A DNA stretch of 64,000 nt from Prochlorococcus sp. AG-418-C09 (GCA_003214355.1 QCLS01000001.1:124001-188000), one strand, 5' to 3'. Positions 7,518 through 18,076 are shown, counted from the first letter of the stretch. The notes: a model not told the origin generated them from the letters alone. Made by a program: numbers and translations.

Positions 7518-7787
7518 TTAAATTATCATAACTATATCAGAACTATCAAATTCCGATTCAATCTTATTTTGTGGTTCACCAGTGTATATATCTTCTAAAC
7601 TAAAGTTATTTTTTAAAACGTTCATATAAAGATCATTACCACATATAAGTCCTTTAATCTCTGGCTCATTTTTATTAATAAATGCAATATTCAAAAATGA
7701 ACCTGCAAATAAAACTATAAGAATTGATAGGCGGTGCAATCTTTTATAAGATATCCAATTAAATAATTCTTTTATTTTTCTAGGCAT
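7518..7787 (-). CDS. Hypothetical membrane protein, 89 aa
   Basis: The product has a basic N-terminus (MPRKIKELFNWISYKRLHR), a hydrophobic segment at about residues 20-36 (LSILIVLFAGSFLNIAF) and an acidic C-terminal domain with one cysteine (GLICGNDLY). The topology suggests a membrane anchor with an exported domain of about 50 residues. It lies 10 nt upstream of the GT2-GtrA gene and 25 nt downstream of the membrane-fusion-like gene, so these three genes probably share a transcript. I do not recognise a family. Confidence 0.6.
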   Translation of the reverse strand: MPRKIKELFNWISYKRLHRLSILIVLFAGSFLNIAFINKNEPEIKGLICGNDLYMNVLKNNFSLEDIYTGEPQNKIESEFDSSDIVMII

Positions 7788-7812
7788 AGGAATTTAATCC
7801 TCTCTATATCTT

Positions 7813-8229
7813 TCACCATATATGATCAAGCCATGGAGGGATCGCAATAAATATCCTATCACCTAGTTCTATTCCACTTATTATTTCTGTTTTAGAACCT
7901 TCTGATAAACCAAGTTCTACATTTTGGAATAAAGGTTCATAATTTTCACCTATGACCAAGACTCCCTTCTCACCATTTTTGGTTACCAAGGAAACTGTTG
8001 GTACTACTAATACCGTTAAACCTTGAGAAGAGATAGCTGATTCTACAATAACTGTATAATCTTCTAATCTCTTAAGTTGTTCTTCCTTTTTTCTGCTCTC
8101 TTCTATGTGTTCACGGCTGTGTGGAATCGCCCAGGATAGATTTAATTCTGAAAACGATAAAATAAAAATAAAACAATATGCATAAATAAATTTGTTTATT
8201 AATGAAAATCTTTTCAAAACAATCTGCAA
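7813..8229 (-). CDS. Secreted C-terminal domain of HlyD/RND-type membrane fusion protein
   Basis: A hydrophobic signal or anchor at about residues 14-35 is followed by a charged linker (HIEESRKKEEQLKRLED). The rest matches the end of periplasmic adaptor proteins: VPTVSLVTKNGEKGVLVI, then FQNVELGLSEGSKTEIISG, then GDRIFIAIPPW. The lipoyl/barrel-sandwich and hairpin domains that normally precede it are missing, so the 138-aa protein is a stand-alone membrane-proximal domain. The start codon is TTG at 8229, with another TTG 12 nt inside. It could be a decayed adaptor or a small accessory factor. Downstream genes concern envelope glycans. Confidence 0.65.
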   Translation of the reverse strand: MQIVLKRFSLINKFIYAYCFIFILSFSELNLSWAIPHSREHIEESRKKEEQLKRLEDYTVIVESAISSQGLTVLVVPTVSLVTKNGEKGVLVIGENYEPLFQNVELGLSEGSKTEIISGIELGDRIFIAIPPWLDHIW

Positions 8230-8297
8230 ACTTTTAACAATTATATATCAGTTAAATATGTCTTCTCGAAAAACTATTCGTTAAGATTTAAATAATT

Positions 8298-8394
8298 AGG
8301 GTTTGGATTCATGCTGCAAAGCTGGACAGCAGAACCCTCAGGATTAACGATTTACCCAAACTTTACCCAAACCAACCATTTTCGCTGAGAACCC
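8298..8394 (+). promoter_or_regulatory. Structured leader of the EVE-domain gene with 11-bp tandem repeat
   Basis: The leader contains a nested hairpin: AGGGTT (8298-8303) pairs with AACCCT (8333-8338), and TGCTG (8312-8316) pairs with CAGCA (8327-8331). Downstream is an exact tandem repeat, TTTACCCAAAC at 8351-8361 and again at 8362-8372. GGTTTGG at 8300-8306 could instead pair with CCAAACC at 8367-8373, and GGGTT with AACCC at 8390-8394 just before the ATG at 8400. The alternatives exclude one another, as in attenuators. No known riboswitch consensus was recognised. Confidence 0.42.
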
Positions 8395-8399
8395 AGATT

Positions 8400-8864
8400 A
8401 TGAAAGGATTTAACTACTGGCTAATGAAGAGTGAGCCAGACGCCTATAGTATAGAAAACCTTGAAAAAGACATTACAACACTTTGGGACGGAATTAGAAA
8501 CTATCAAGCTCGCAACTTTATGAGAAGAATGGAGCTGAAAGATAGAGTCTTTTTCTATCATTCAAATTGCAAACCACCAGGTATTGTTGGCCTCATGGAA
8601 GTTATTGAAAAAGATCTTGTAGATCCAACTCAATTTGATAAGAATTCAAAATACTATGACCCAAAATCGAGAGAATCATCTCCCAAATGGGATTGCGTCA
8701 AAGTCAAATTTTTATCTAAATCACAAAAAATTCTTAGTTTGCTAGAACTTAAGTCAATCTTCGCTGAAGAAGATCTCATAATAACTAGAAGAGGAAATAG
8801 ATTATCAATAACACCAGTAAAAGAAGAAATCGCTCTTATGATTATAAGAAAATTAAATTTATAA
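8400..8864 (+). CDS. EVE-domain protein, 154 aa
   Basis: The protein is a single EVE domain of the usual size. The opening YWLMKSEPDAYSIENL and TLWDGIRNYQARNFMRRM are hallmark segments, followed by VFFYHSNCKPPGIVGLMEV and a C-terminal helix. EVE domains belong to the PUA-like group and bind modified nucleobases in RNA or DNA; several sit next to defence or RNA-modification genes. Here no such neighbour is present. The gene has an unusual leader upstream. Its stop is directly abutted by the stop of the convergent DUF2811 gene, leaving no room for a terminator. Confidence 0.88.
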   Translation: MKGFNYWLMKSEPDAYSIENLEKDITTLWDGIRNYQARNFMRRMELKDRVFFYHSNCKPPGIVGLMEVIEKDLVDPTQFDKNSKYYDPKSRESSPKWDCVKVKFLSKSQKILSLLELKSIFAEEDLIITRRGNRLSITPVKEEIALMIIRKLNL

Positions 8865-9122
8865 TTAATCTCTATTTTCAAAATTCATTGATAACATATT
8901 CCCTACATATAACCTAGTTAAATCTCTATTACTAGATCCCTTTTGCATCAAGAAACCAGCAATAGCTGCCTGTAAAATTCGATATTGATCCCAATTAGGA
9001 TGCTGATCTATAAAATCCTTCATAGCATTCTGTAGATGCTCATGTAACTCGCATTTAAAACTTACAATTTCATTTTCTTTTTTAAGAAATTCTTGAGTAA
9101 TATCAAAATTAATTTCATTCAT
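8865..9122 (-). CDS. DUF2811-family protein, 85 aa
   Basis: This 85-aa protein has the compact pattern of the cyanobacterial DUF2811 family: VSFKCELHEHLQNAMKDFIDQHPNWDQYRILQAAIAGFLMQKG, then a short C-terminal helix. It is soluble and helical, without cysteines of note apart from one at about residue 25. The family has no established function. The gene is convergent with the EVE gene, with adjoining stop codons. Upstream lies a 314-nt gap carrying an inverted repeat and two DnaA-type boxes, so its expression may be specially controlled. Confidence 0.8.
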   Translation of the reverse strand: MNEINFDITQEFLKKENEIVSFKCELHEHLQNAMKDFIDQHPNWDQYRILQAAIAGFLMQKGSSNRDLTRLYVGNMLSMNFENRD

Positions 9123-9198
9123 AACTTTAAATAATTTTTAAGAGATAGATCTTTACGAACCCTAGTTTTCTCTAAAATTTAAATTTAGTCAATTTGCA

Positions 9199-9230
9199 AT
9201 ATTAATACCTGTCTCATTAAGTATTAATAT
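9199..9230. repeat. 10-bp perfect inverted repeat
   Basis: ATATTAATAC at 9199-9208 is the exact reverse complement of GTATTAATAT at 9221-9230, with a 12-nt spacer CTGTCTCATTAA. The symmetry could be a dimeric regulator operator or an RNA hairpin. Its composition is AT-rich, so chance cannot be excluded, but ten perfect pairs at this spacing are noteworthy. Confidence 0.5.
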
Positions 9231-9319
9231 AAGATTACTTATATTATTGACGTTTCAAAGTTGAGACGAATAGAAATACTTTTTTAGAAAAAACATCAAA
9301 TAATATAGACATAAACATT

Positions 9320-9373
9320 TTTTCCACAGGCTGCATTAGGAGTATGGTCTCTACAAAATTATATTGTGGAAAA
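9320..9373. promoter_or_regulatory. Pair of inverted DnaA-type boxes
   Basis: TTTTCCACA occurs at 9320-9328 on the plus strand and at 9373-9365 on the minus strand, with 36 bp between them. Both match the cyanobacterial DnaA box (TTTTCCACA) exactly. They are in the gap upstream of the DUF2811 gene. There is no dnaN or dnaA nearby, so this is more likely a DnaA-regulated promoter or a titration site than the replication origin. Confidence 0.4.
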
Positions 9374-9436
9374 CTTGTGAAATAAAATTTTCAAACAGGG
9401 GAATCTTTTTCTAAAATTTCCAATTTAATTAATTGT

Positions 9437-9811
9437 TTAATGCATTGATTCCCACATCTTTCTCATTTCAAAAAATAAATCTTTAGCAATTGGTATAGGC
9501 CAATACATTTCGAAAGATCGTATGTCCTCTGAGGTTTCATGAATTATTCTCATACTCCAATTAGTTTTATTGCCTTCAAGTTCTGCATACCATTCTAAAT
9601 CCTCAATTTCCAAGGAAACCAATTCTTCATCCATTAGTTGTGAATGAATTTGGATAAATTGTTGATATAGCTTGTTAAGCAATTGATTTAAAGAATTAAA
9701 TTCACATTCCTTCAATTCAATAGCCCATCTATCAATGCCAATCAAATAGCAATAAGTCCCTCTTTTAGGATCTTTTATTAATCTCCAATCTTTAGCTTTT
9801 TCAGAAGGCAC
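9437..9811 (-). CDS. DUF1818-family protein, 124 aa
   Basis: This cyanobacterial protein of 124 aa fits DUF1818: KDWRLIKDPKRGTYCYLIGIDRWAIEL near the start, a central helix, then ELEGNKTNWSMRIIHE and WPIPIAKDLFFEMRKMW. It is soluble and of unknown function. The start is GTG, overlapping the rpoZ stop by one base (TAGTG). This one-base overlap implies translational coupling to the RNA polymerase omega subunit. The association with rpoZ may hint at a function near transcription, but that is only context. Confidence 0.82.
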   Translation of the reverse strand: MPSEKAKDWRLIKDPKRGTYCYLIGIDRWAIELKECEFNSLNQLLNKLYQQFIQIHSQLMDEELVSLEIEDLEWYAELEGNKTNWSMRIIHETSEDIRSFEMYWPIPIAKDLFFEMRKMWESMH

Positions 9812-10041
9812 TAACCAGGTAGTAAGTCTGGTTGATCTTGTTCGTCACTTAACTCAATTATTGATCTTTGAACAGGTTTTATAGTTGATTCATCCAAAAG
9901 CCCATCAAAATCATCAAATCTTCTTTGTTTTGCCCTGAAAGCAATTTTCACAGTAGTAAGATATCTATTTGTAGATTGTCTTATTAAACTTTCACCTCTT
10001 TTTGCTAAATCGTTTGAGTCAATTGAATTATTAATGTTCAT
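9811..10041 (-). CDS. rpoZ: RNA polymerase omega subunit
   Basis: The 76-aa product matches the short cyanobacterial omega subunit, with a folded core that includes [30 protein letters not shown], which contacts the end of beta'. A variable C-terminal tail ([11 protein letters not shown]) follows. Omega stabilises the core enzyme and in cyanobacteria influences sigma recruitment. The rpoZ gene is far from rpoB-rpoC here, as usual. It is divergent from the Hsp70-like gene, with an intergenic region of about 108 nt that would serve both promoters. Confidence 0.88.
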   Translation of the reverse strand: MNINNSIDSNDLAKRGESLIRQSTNRYLTTVKIAFRAKQRRFDDFDGLLDESTIKPVQRSIIELSDEQDQPDLLPG

Positions 10042-10149
10042 AAGTTTTTTATTTAATTATACAATAAAACTTGATTACTAATTTTTATTTATTCCATAAA
10101 CTCTTTAAAACTTAAAAAAGTTTATTAGTTTAATTATTTGAGGATAATT

Positions 10150-11715
10150 ATGAAGAACGAGTTAAAAGGAACACTTGCAATAGATTTAGGAAATACAAAT
10201 ACCGTTTTAGCTTTTCAATCTGAAACAGAAAGAGATCCAATTCTAATAGATATACCACATATAACTAGTAAGCCAGGTGTTGTACCTACAGCAATATGGT
10301 ATGAGCCAGAAAACAATCTATTGGCTATTGGCGTAGAGGCACTTAATTTAATGAATACAATCAATGAGGCAAAATATTTCTACTCTAATTTCAAAAGATT
10401 GATAGGAAATACTTATGAGAAATTCAACTCAAAAGAACTTAATCCTGAAGAAGCAGGTAGAAAATTTTTTAGAGTTTTATGGAGTAATTTGCCTCCAAAT
10501 TTATTAATTAAAAGATTAGTTTTAACTGCCCCTATTGATACATATAAAAAATATCGAAATTGGTTGATAGACATATGTGATGATCTTCCTATAGAAGAAA
10601 TAGCTTTAGTAGATGAACCTACTGCCGCGGGAATAGGCACTTCTGTGCCATTTGGTTCCAAAATAATGGTCTTAGATATTGGTGGAAGTACCATTGATAT
10701 GAATATAGTAAAGATTGAGGGAGGGGAAGGCAAGGCCGCCCCAATTGCTGAGCTATTAAAGTTCAATGGAGAGGATGTAAGCAAGATTTCAAGACAAAAA
10801 CTGAGATGTGCAGAAATCGTAAGTAAAACTGGCTGTAAAATTGGAGGAAAAGATATAGACAGATGGATTGACGATTATTTTAATCCCACCTACAAGGATG
10901 AAAGGAATTTGATTATTGCTGAAAAATTAAAGTGTAGATTAAGTTCCAAAAGTATAAAGTCTGAAGAAAGATTTGTTGAATCGTTCTTCATTAACAAAGC
11001 TGATAAGAAAGAATTCTCATTTACTAAAAAAGAGCTGGAAGAAGTTCTGATCTCGAATAAACTATTTGATTTGCTAGAAACCCTTTTAAAGAGATTATTA
11101 AATGAAGCTCGAGGCAAAGATTGTAAATTGAATGATTTATATTCAATAGTTCTTGTAGGAGGCGGCACTCAAATTCCTATAATTAGAAATTGGGTTGCTA
11201 ATAAAATGCCAGAATCATTAATTAAATTCCCTCCGCCTATTGAATCAGTTGCTTTAGGAGCCTTATCTTTAACACCTGGGGTAAAAATTAAAGATATTTT
11301 AAATAAATCATTATTAATAAGACTTTTCAATAAGCGAGATAAAAAACTTTTCTGGCATCCAATATTTTTCAAAGGGCAAACTTGGCCAACGGAAAAACCC
11401 TTCGAACTCATTCTTCAAGCGAGTAAAAACAAACAAACAAAATTCGAAATAATTATTGGTGAATCAAGAGAAAAGGAGAATTTTGATATTATTTTTGAAG
11501 ATGGGATCCCAAAAATATCTGATATTCAGCCTTCTGAGAGAATTTTATGCTGGAAAAAAAACACCCTAGAAATCGAACTAAATCAACCCGCATCTCCAGG
11601 AGAAGATTGTTTAAAATTATCTTTCTCCATTAACAATGAATCATTTCTAAATTTAAATTGCAAAGATTTAAATGACAAAAATATTGGCTTTTTCAATCTT
11701 GGCTCAATTTCATAG
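10150..11715 (+). CDS. Divergent Hsp70 (DnaK-like) protein, 521 aa
   Basis: The N-terminal actin-like ATPase domain (about residues 1-380) shows phosphate-1 LAIDLGNTNTVLAF, connect-1 VDEPTAAGIG, phosphate-2 VLDIGGSTIDMNIV and the adenosine motif VLVGGGTQIPIIRNW. The remainder is a shortened beta-rich substrate domain of about 140 aa, lacking the helical lid and the C-terminal EEVD-type tail. The protein is about 110 aa shorter than DnaK, so it is a specialised Hsp70 rather than the main DnaK. ATG at 10150 is preferred over the upstream TTG because GAGGA at 10140-10144 is a well-spaced ribosome binding site. Confidence 0.85.
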   Translation: MKNELKGTLAIDLGNTNTVLAFQSETERDPILIDIPHITSKPGVVPTAIWYEPENNLLAIGVEALNLMNTINEAKYFYSNFKRLIGNTYEKFNSKELNPEEAGRKFFRVLWSNLPPNLLIKRLVLTAPIDTYKKYRNWLIDICDDLPIEEIALVDEPTAAGIGTSVPFGSKIMVLDIGGSTIDMNIVKIEGGEGKAAPIAELLKFNGEDVSKISRQKLRCAEIVSKTGCKIGGKDIDRWIDDYFNPTYKDERNLIIAEKLKCRLSSKSIKSEERFVESFFINKADKKEFSFTKKELEEVLISNKLFDLLETLLKRLLNEARGKDCKLNDLYSIVLVGGGTQIPIIRNWVANKMPESLIKFPPPIESVALGALSLTPGVKIKDILNKSLLIRLFNKRDKKLFWHPIFFKGQTWPTEKPFELILQASKNKQTKFEIIIGESREKENFDIIFEDGIPKISDIQPSERILCWKKNTLEIELNQPASPGEDCLKLSFSINNESFLNLNCKDLNDKNIGFFNLGSIS

Positions 11716-12053
11716 TTTATTGATCAAAAAAACTTTCTTTCTCATTAAATATTAATTATTAAAGTATTTATATATTTTGATTTTTTTATCATTTGAATTG
11801 CAACATTCATATAAAAAATTATTTGATAATCAAAACAATATGAAGTGAATGTGGAGATTGTTTTTTAGTTAATAACTTATTTAAGTATTTCAATTCTTGT
11901 CTCTAGGTTTGACATTAATTAGCAATAATCAATAATATTTAATTACACTATTAAATTAGCAAAAGCTAACTATCTTAATCATAAATTGCTTGAAACCACT
12001 ATTTATGGCTAAGTTAAAGATTGGTTATTACTAAACCAGTAGTTTATTTCTGT
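11716..12053. other. 338-nt intergenic region, AT-rich, no gene seen
   Basis: The gap between the Hsp70-like gene and gpmI is nearly pure A+T. Both strands were read and no frame of convincing length was found. It holds a weak terminator-like inverted repeat near 11832-11866 and a 5-bp hairpin TTAGC-AAAA-GCTAA at 11956-11969. The gpmI promoter must lie in its 3' half. Confidence 0.5.
11832..11866 (+). terminator. Weak intrinsic terminator-like hairpin
   Basis: AAAACAAT (11832-11839) pairs with ATTGTTTT (11857-11864) across a 17-nt loop, and the right arm merges into a run of six T residues (11861-11866). It lies about 120 nt after the Hsp70-like gene on the plus strand. The stem has only two G-C pairs, so termination would be weak. 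Confidence 0.28.
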
Positions 12054-13676
12054 ATGACAAATATCAATTCCTCTAAAATTAATAAATTAAATAAGCCTCA
12101 AAGCCCTGTCGTGCTTGCAATTTTAGACGGATGGGGTCATCGTGATGAGATATCAGATAATGCCGTAAAAAAAGCCAAAACTCCTATTATGGATTCTTTA
12201 TGGCATGCTTATCCCCACACTTTAATCAGTGCCAGTGGTTCAGATGTTGGATTACCAGACGGGCAAATGGGTAACTCTGAGGTTGGTCATTTGACAATTG
12301 GTTCTGGAAGAATTATCCAACAAGAACTTGTAAGAATTTCAGATATCATTAGAAACAACCAATTACACAATGTAGAAGAATTAAATTCAATTGCTGCAGA
12401 TGTAAAAAAAAGAAATGGAACTTTACACATAACGGGTCTGTGTTCCGATGGTGGGGTGCACAGTCATATTGATCATTTATTAGGTTTAATAAAATGGGCT
12501 TCCGAAATAAAAATAAAGAAAATTGCAATTCATGTAATCACGGATGGAAGAGATACTCCAGCTCAAAGCGCTTCAAAATATTTATCCCAGATTGAGGAAT
12601 GTTTATCAAAATATAAATTTGGTAAAGTAGCTTCAATCTGCGGCAGATACTGGATGATGGATAGAAATCATTTATGGGATAGAACAGAAAAAGCTTTTCT
12701 GAATCTTACAAATCCAGACAATGAAGTTAAAGATATAACTGCATCAGAATATATACTTAGAAGTTACGAACAAGGAATAACAGATGAATTTCTAGAGCCA
12801 GTTAGATTGACAAATTCTTTGCTTGAAGATGGAGATAGCCTAATATGTTTTAACTTTCGCCCAGATAGGGCAAGACAAATTATCAAGGTTCTATCCGATA
12901 ACACTTTTGAGGAGTTTAAGAGGATTAACAAGCCGAAATTAAATATCGTAACCTTTACTCAATATGAATCGAGCCTCCCTGTAAAGGTAGCATTCCCTCC
13001 GGAATCATTGAATAATTTCATAGGACAAATTGTGTCTGAAAATGGACTCAAGCAATACAGAACAGCAGAAACAGAGAAATATCCTCATGTTACTTATTTT
13101 TTTAATGGAGGAGTTGAAATACCGTTAAAAGGTGAAGAAAGATATTTAATACCATCTCCTAGAGTAGCCACCTATGATCTAGCACCTGAAATGTCAGCTA
13201 AGGAGCTAACTGCTAGTTGCTCTGCTGCTATTAAAAGTGGAGAATACGCGTTTGTAGTAATTAATTTCGCAAACCCAGACATGGTAGGTCATACCGGTAA
13301 TATGCTTGCAGCAATTAAAGCCATTGAAACCGTCGATGAATGCATAGGTAAGATAGTTAATGCTACAGGAGAGATGGGGGGTAGTATTCTCATAACTGCT
13401 GATCATGGTAATGCAGAGGTAATGAAAGGCTCAAATGGTGAACCATGGACAGCTCATACTACTAATAAAGTTCCACTAATCTTTATAGAAGGAGAGATTA
13501 GAAAGATACCAAATCAAGGTAACAGTATCAATTTAAGAGAGAATGCAGGCCTTTCAGATATTGCTCCAACTTTGCTGCAATTACTACGACTTCCAATACC
13601 AAAAGAAATGACAGGTAAATCATTAATTGAAGAGATAGAATTAAAAGACCCCAAAAAAGTATTCCAGCGTGTTTAA
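12054..13676 (+). CDS. gpmI: 2,3-bisphosphoglycerate-independent phosphoglycerate mutase
   Basis: This Mn-dependent enzyme interconverts 3- and 2-phosphoglycerate in the cytosol. The 540-aa product shows the first metal site ([10 protein letters not shown]), the active-site serine in [15 protein letters not shown], the substrate segment [10 protein letters not shown] and the second metal site [11 protein letters not shown]. The ATG at 12054 is taken because the N-terminal extension from TTG at 12021 adds eleven residues without family resemblance. The next gene, secG, follows 21 nt later and may be co-transcribed, as in several other cyanobacteria. Length is normal. Confidence 0.95.
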   Translation: MTNINSSKINKLNKPQSPVVLAILDGWGHRDEISDNAVKKAKTPIMDSLWHAYPHTLISASGSDVGLPDGQMGNSEVGHLTIGSGRIIQQELVRISDIIRNNQLHNVEELNSIAADVKKRNGTLHITGLCSDGGVHSHIDHLLGLIKWASEIKIKKIAIHVITDGRDTPAQSASKYLSQIEECLSKYKFGKVASICGRYWMMDRNHLWDRTEKAFLNLTNPDNEVKDITASEYILRSYEQGITDEFLEPVRLTNSLLEDGDSLICFNFRPDRARQIIKVLSDNTFEEFKRINKPKLNIVTFTQYESSLPVKVAFPPESLNNFIGQIVSENGLKQYRTAETEKYPHVTYFFNGGVEIPLKGEERYLIPSPRVATYDLAPEMSAKELTASCSAAIKSGEYAFVVINFANPDMVGHTGNMLAAIKAIETVDECIGKIVNATGEMGGSILITADHGNAEVMKGSNGEPWTAHTTNKVPLIFIEGEIRKIPNQGNSINLRENAGLSDIAPTLLQLLRLPIPKEMTGKSLIEEIELKDPKKVFQRV

Positions 13677-13697
13677 ATAGAATAAAAGATATTTTTT

Positions 13698-13922
13698 ATG
13701 AGCTCTATAATTACTTGGGTATGGGTAGCATCTGGAATTTTACTCATATTATTAGTTTTGTTACATAGTCCAAAAGGGGATGGAATGGGTGGAATAGCAG
13801 CGAGTGGAAGTTCTATGTTTACCAGTGCAAGTAGTGCTGAAGCATCTCTAAATAAAGCTACCTGGACTATGCTAATTGTTTTTCTATCTCTAGCTGTAAT
13901 ACTTAGTGCTAATTGGATTTAG
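13698..13922 (+). CDS. secG: Preprotein translocase subunit SecG
   Basis: The 74-aa product has the two-helix SecG pattern. The first membrane helix is at about residues 3-22 (WVWVASGILLILLVLLHSP). A polar glycine- and serine-rich loop (KGDGMGGIAASGSSMFTSAS) is typical of SecG and often contacts SecY. The second helix covers about 55-73. SecG assists SecYE-driven protein export at plasma and thylakoid membranes. The gene follows gpmI by 21 nt and is closed by a bidirectional hairpin terminator shared with groL. Confidence 0.92.
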   Translation: MSSIITWVWVASGILLILLVLLHSPKGDGMGGIAASGSSMFTSASSAEASLNKATWTMLIVFLSLAVILSANWI

Positions 13923-13930
13923 TGCATAAA

Positions 13931-13957
13931 AAAAGGAGCTTTTTGATAGCTCCTTTT
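13931..13957. terminator. Bidirectional intrinsic terminator, secG / groL
   Basis: AAAAGGAGCT (13931-13940) is perfectly complementary to AGCTCCTTTT (13948-13957) with a 7-nt loop TTTTGAT. The A-rich left and T-rich right flanks give a U-tract to transcripts from either strand. It lies 8 nt after secG and 24 nt after the stop of groL, so it can end both. It is the clearest terminator in the window. Confidence 0.85.
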
Positions 13958-13981
13958 TGTTTTTTAGATTTGAATATGAAA

Positions 13982-15634
<1,653 letters not shown>

Positions 15635-15672
15635 TTAATAATAAGTTTTAATAATTTTTTGAAACAAATAAA

Positions 15673-15984
15673 TTAGCTTACTACAGCTAAAATATCTTTT
15701 TCTGAAAGCAAGACATATTCGTCTCCTCCCAATTTAATGTCTGTTCCAGCATATTTGCTGTATAGGACTTTGTCGCCAATACTCACTTCAGGAGTTTGCC
15801 GAGAACCATCTTCGTTAAGTTTCCCAGGACCTACCTGAGCAACTTCTCCTACTTGTGGTTTTTCTTTAGCTGAATCGGGCAAAAGTATGCCCCCAGCAGT
15901 TTTTTCCTCAGATTCGGAAACTTTAATAAAAATGCGATCTCCCAGTGGTTTTACTGTAGAGACTGTTAGTGAAACAGCTGCCAT
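15673..15984 (-). CDS. groS: 10-kDa co-chaperonin GroES
   Basis: The 103-aa co-chaperonin closes the GroEL cavity as a heptameric lid. The sequence shows [34 protein letters not shown], where the mobile loop GGILLPD binds GroEL, and the C-terminal strand [15 protein letters not shown]. It is the first gene of the groS-groL operon. Upstream lie a 13-bp palindrome in the leader and, further up, a perfect K-box match. No CIRCE element was found, in line with known Prochlorococcus groE control lacking HrcA. Confidence 0.95.
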   Translation of the reverse strand: MAAVSLTVSTVKPLGDRIFIKVSESEEKTAGGILLPDSAKEKPQVGEVAQVGPGKLNEDGSRQTPEVSIGDKVLYSKYAGTDIKLGGDEYVLLSEKDILAVVS

Positions 15985-16008
15985 AGATTAATGCAGGGTC
16001 GTAATTAA

Positions 16009-16021
16009 GACGCTAAGCGTC
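16009..16021 (-). repeat. Short palindrome in the groS leader
   Basis: GACGCTAAGCGTC is a perfect 6-bp inverted repeat around a central A, placed 25-37 nt upstream of the groS ATG. As RNA it could fold only as a small hairpin (GACG / CGTC with a 5-nt loop). It may be an operator or a minor leader structure. Confidence 0.35.
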
Positions 16022-16102
16022 GAAAGGTTTAGAAAGAGCAATACTCAATCCTTATCTTCAACAACATAATCTGTTAAGCAACAATTAAACCACTCCTTTA
16101 CT

Positions 16103-16118
16103 GTGCGGGTGGCCGAAC
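16103..16118 (-). promoter_or_regulatory. K-box-like heat/light element upstream of groS
   Basis: On the minus strand the sequence is GTTCGGCCACCCGCAC. This fits the cyanobacterial K-box consensus GTTCGG-NNAN-CCNNAC at every fixed position. The K-box was described as a positive element for heat- and light-responsive groE transcription when HrcA/CIRCE is absent. The match is about 120 bp upstream of the groS start and faces the operon. It lies about 90 bp from the atpD start, so it sits in the shared divergent region. Confidence 0.7.
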
Positions 16119-16201
16119 CCAGTTAACGAATATGCCCTCGAGATGGTAATATTTTCGGATTAATGCTGCTAAAAATCAGCTAATCATCACTTTGCAAATA
16201 A

Positions 16202-17665
<1,464 letters not shown>

Positions 17666-17671
17666 AAAGTA

Positions 17672-18076
17672 ATGTCAATTTCACTAAAAGTTTTAGCTCC
17701 AAATCAAAATGTCTTTGAGGGTGAAGCAGAAGAAGTTATTTTGCCAAGCACTACTGGGCAATTAGGGGTTCTACCTGGGCATATTTCATTAGTCACCGCA
17801 ATAGATATTGGGGTTCTAAGACTAAGGTCAAATTCAAAATGGACTTCAATTGCTTTAATGGGTGGTTTCGCCGAAATTGAGTCTAATGAGGTTACAGTAC
17901 TAGTTAATAGTGCTGAGATAGGATCTGAAATAAATTCCAAAAGTGCAGAGGAACAATTCATAACAGCCAAGCAGGAATTAAGTAAGTTCTCAGACAATGA
18001 AAAAAGTCCTCAGAAAATTAAAGCTATTAAAGAATTATCAATAGCACAAGCAAGAATTCAGGCTTCAAAGAATTAA
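17672..18076 (+). CDS. atpC: ATP synthase F1 subunit epsilon
   Basis: The 134-aa product has the epsilon beta-sandwich at its N-terminus ([28 protein letters not shown], then [14 protein letters not shown]). Two C-terminal helices ([11 protein letters not shown] and [13 protein letters not shown]) can block wasteful ATP hydrolysis. The gene starts 6 nt after atpD and ends 3 nt before the stop codon of the convergent PSRP-3 gene. The GH of PGHISLV is the usual binding loop of the family. Confidence 0.93.
   Translation: MSISLKVLAPNQNVFEGEAEEVILPSTTGQLGVLPGHISLVTAIDIGVLRLRSNSKWTSIALMGGFAEIESNEVTVLVNSAEIGSEINSKSAEEQFITAKQELSKFSDNEKSPQKIKAIKELSIAQARIQASKN

Larger units (their letters stand above)
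9123..9436. other. 314-nt intergenic region with regulatory-looking elements
   Basis: This gap between the DUF2811 and DUF1818 genes is long for this genome. It holds a 10-bp perfect inverted repeat, a second hairpin (CGTTTCA at 9251-9257, tetraloop AAGT, TGAGACG at 9262-9268, one G-U pair) and two perfect TTTTCCACA boxes in opposite orientations. A T-run lies 3' of the second hairpin on the plus strand. No open reading frame of useful length was seen. It might encode a small RNA or be a control region for the DUF2811 gene. Confidence 0.4.

Noticed and set aside
8280-8400. tRNA, preQ1, glutamine or THF riboswitch upstream of the EVE gene
   Set aside because: The hairpins do not match the conserved cores of these RNAs; no cloverleaf or anticodon arm could be folded.
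9320-9373. Replication origin
   Set aside because: Two DnaA boxes alone are not enough; dnaN and dnaA are not here, and no larger AT-rich unwinding cluster with multiple boxes was seen.
10138-10149. TTG start for the Hsp70-like gene
   Set aside because: A GAGGA ribosome binding site sits at the right distance from the ATG at 10150, so the longer form is unlikely.
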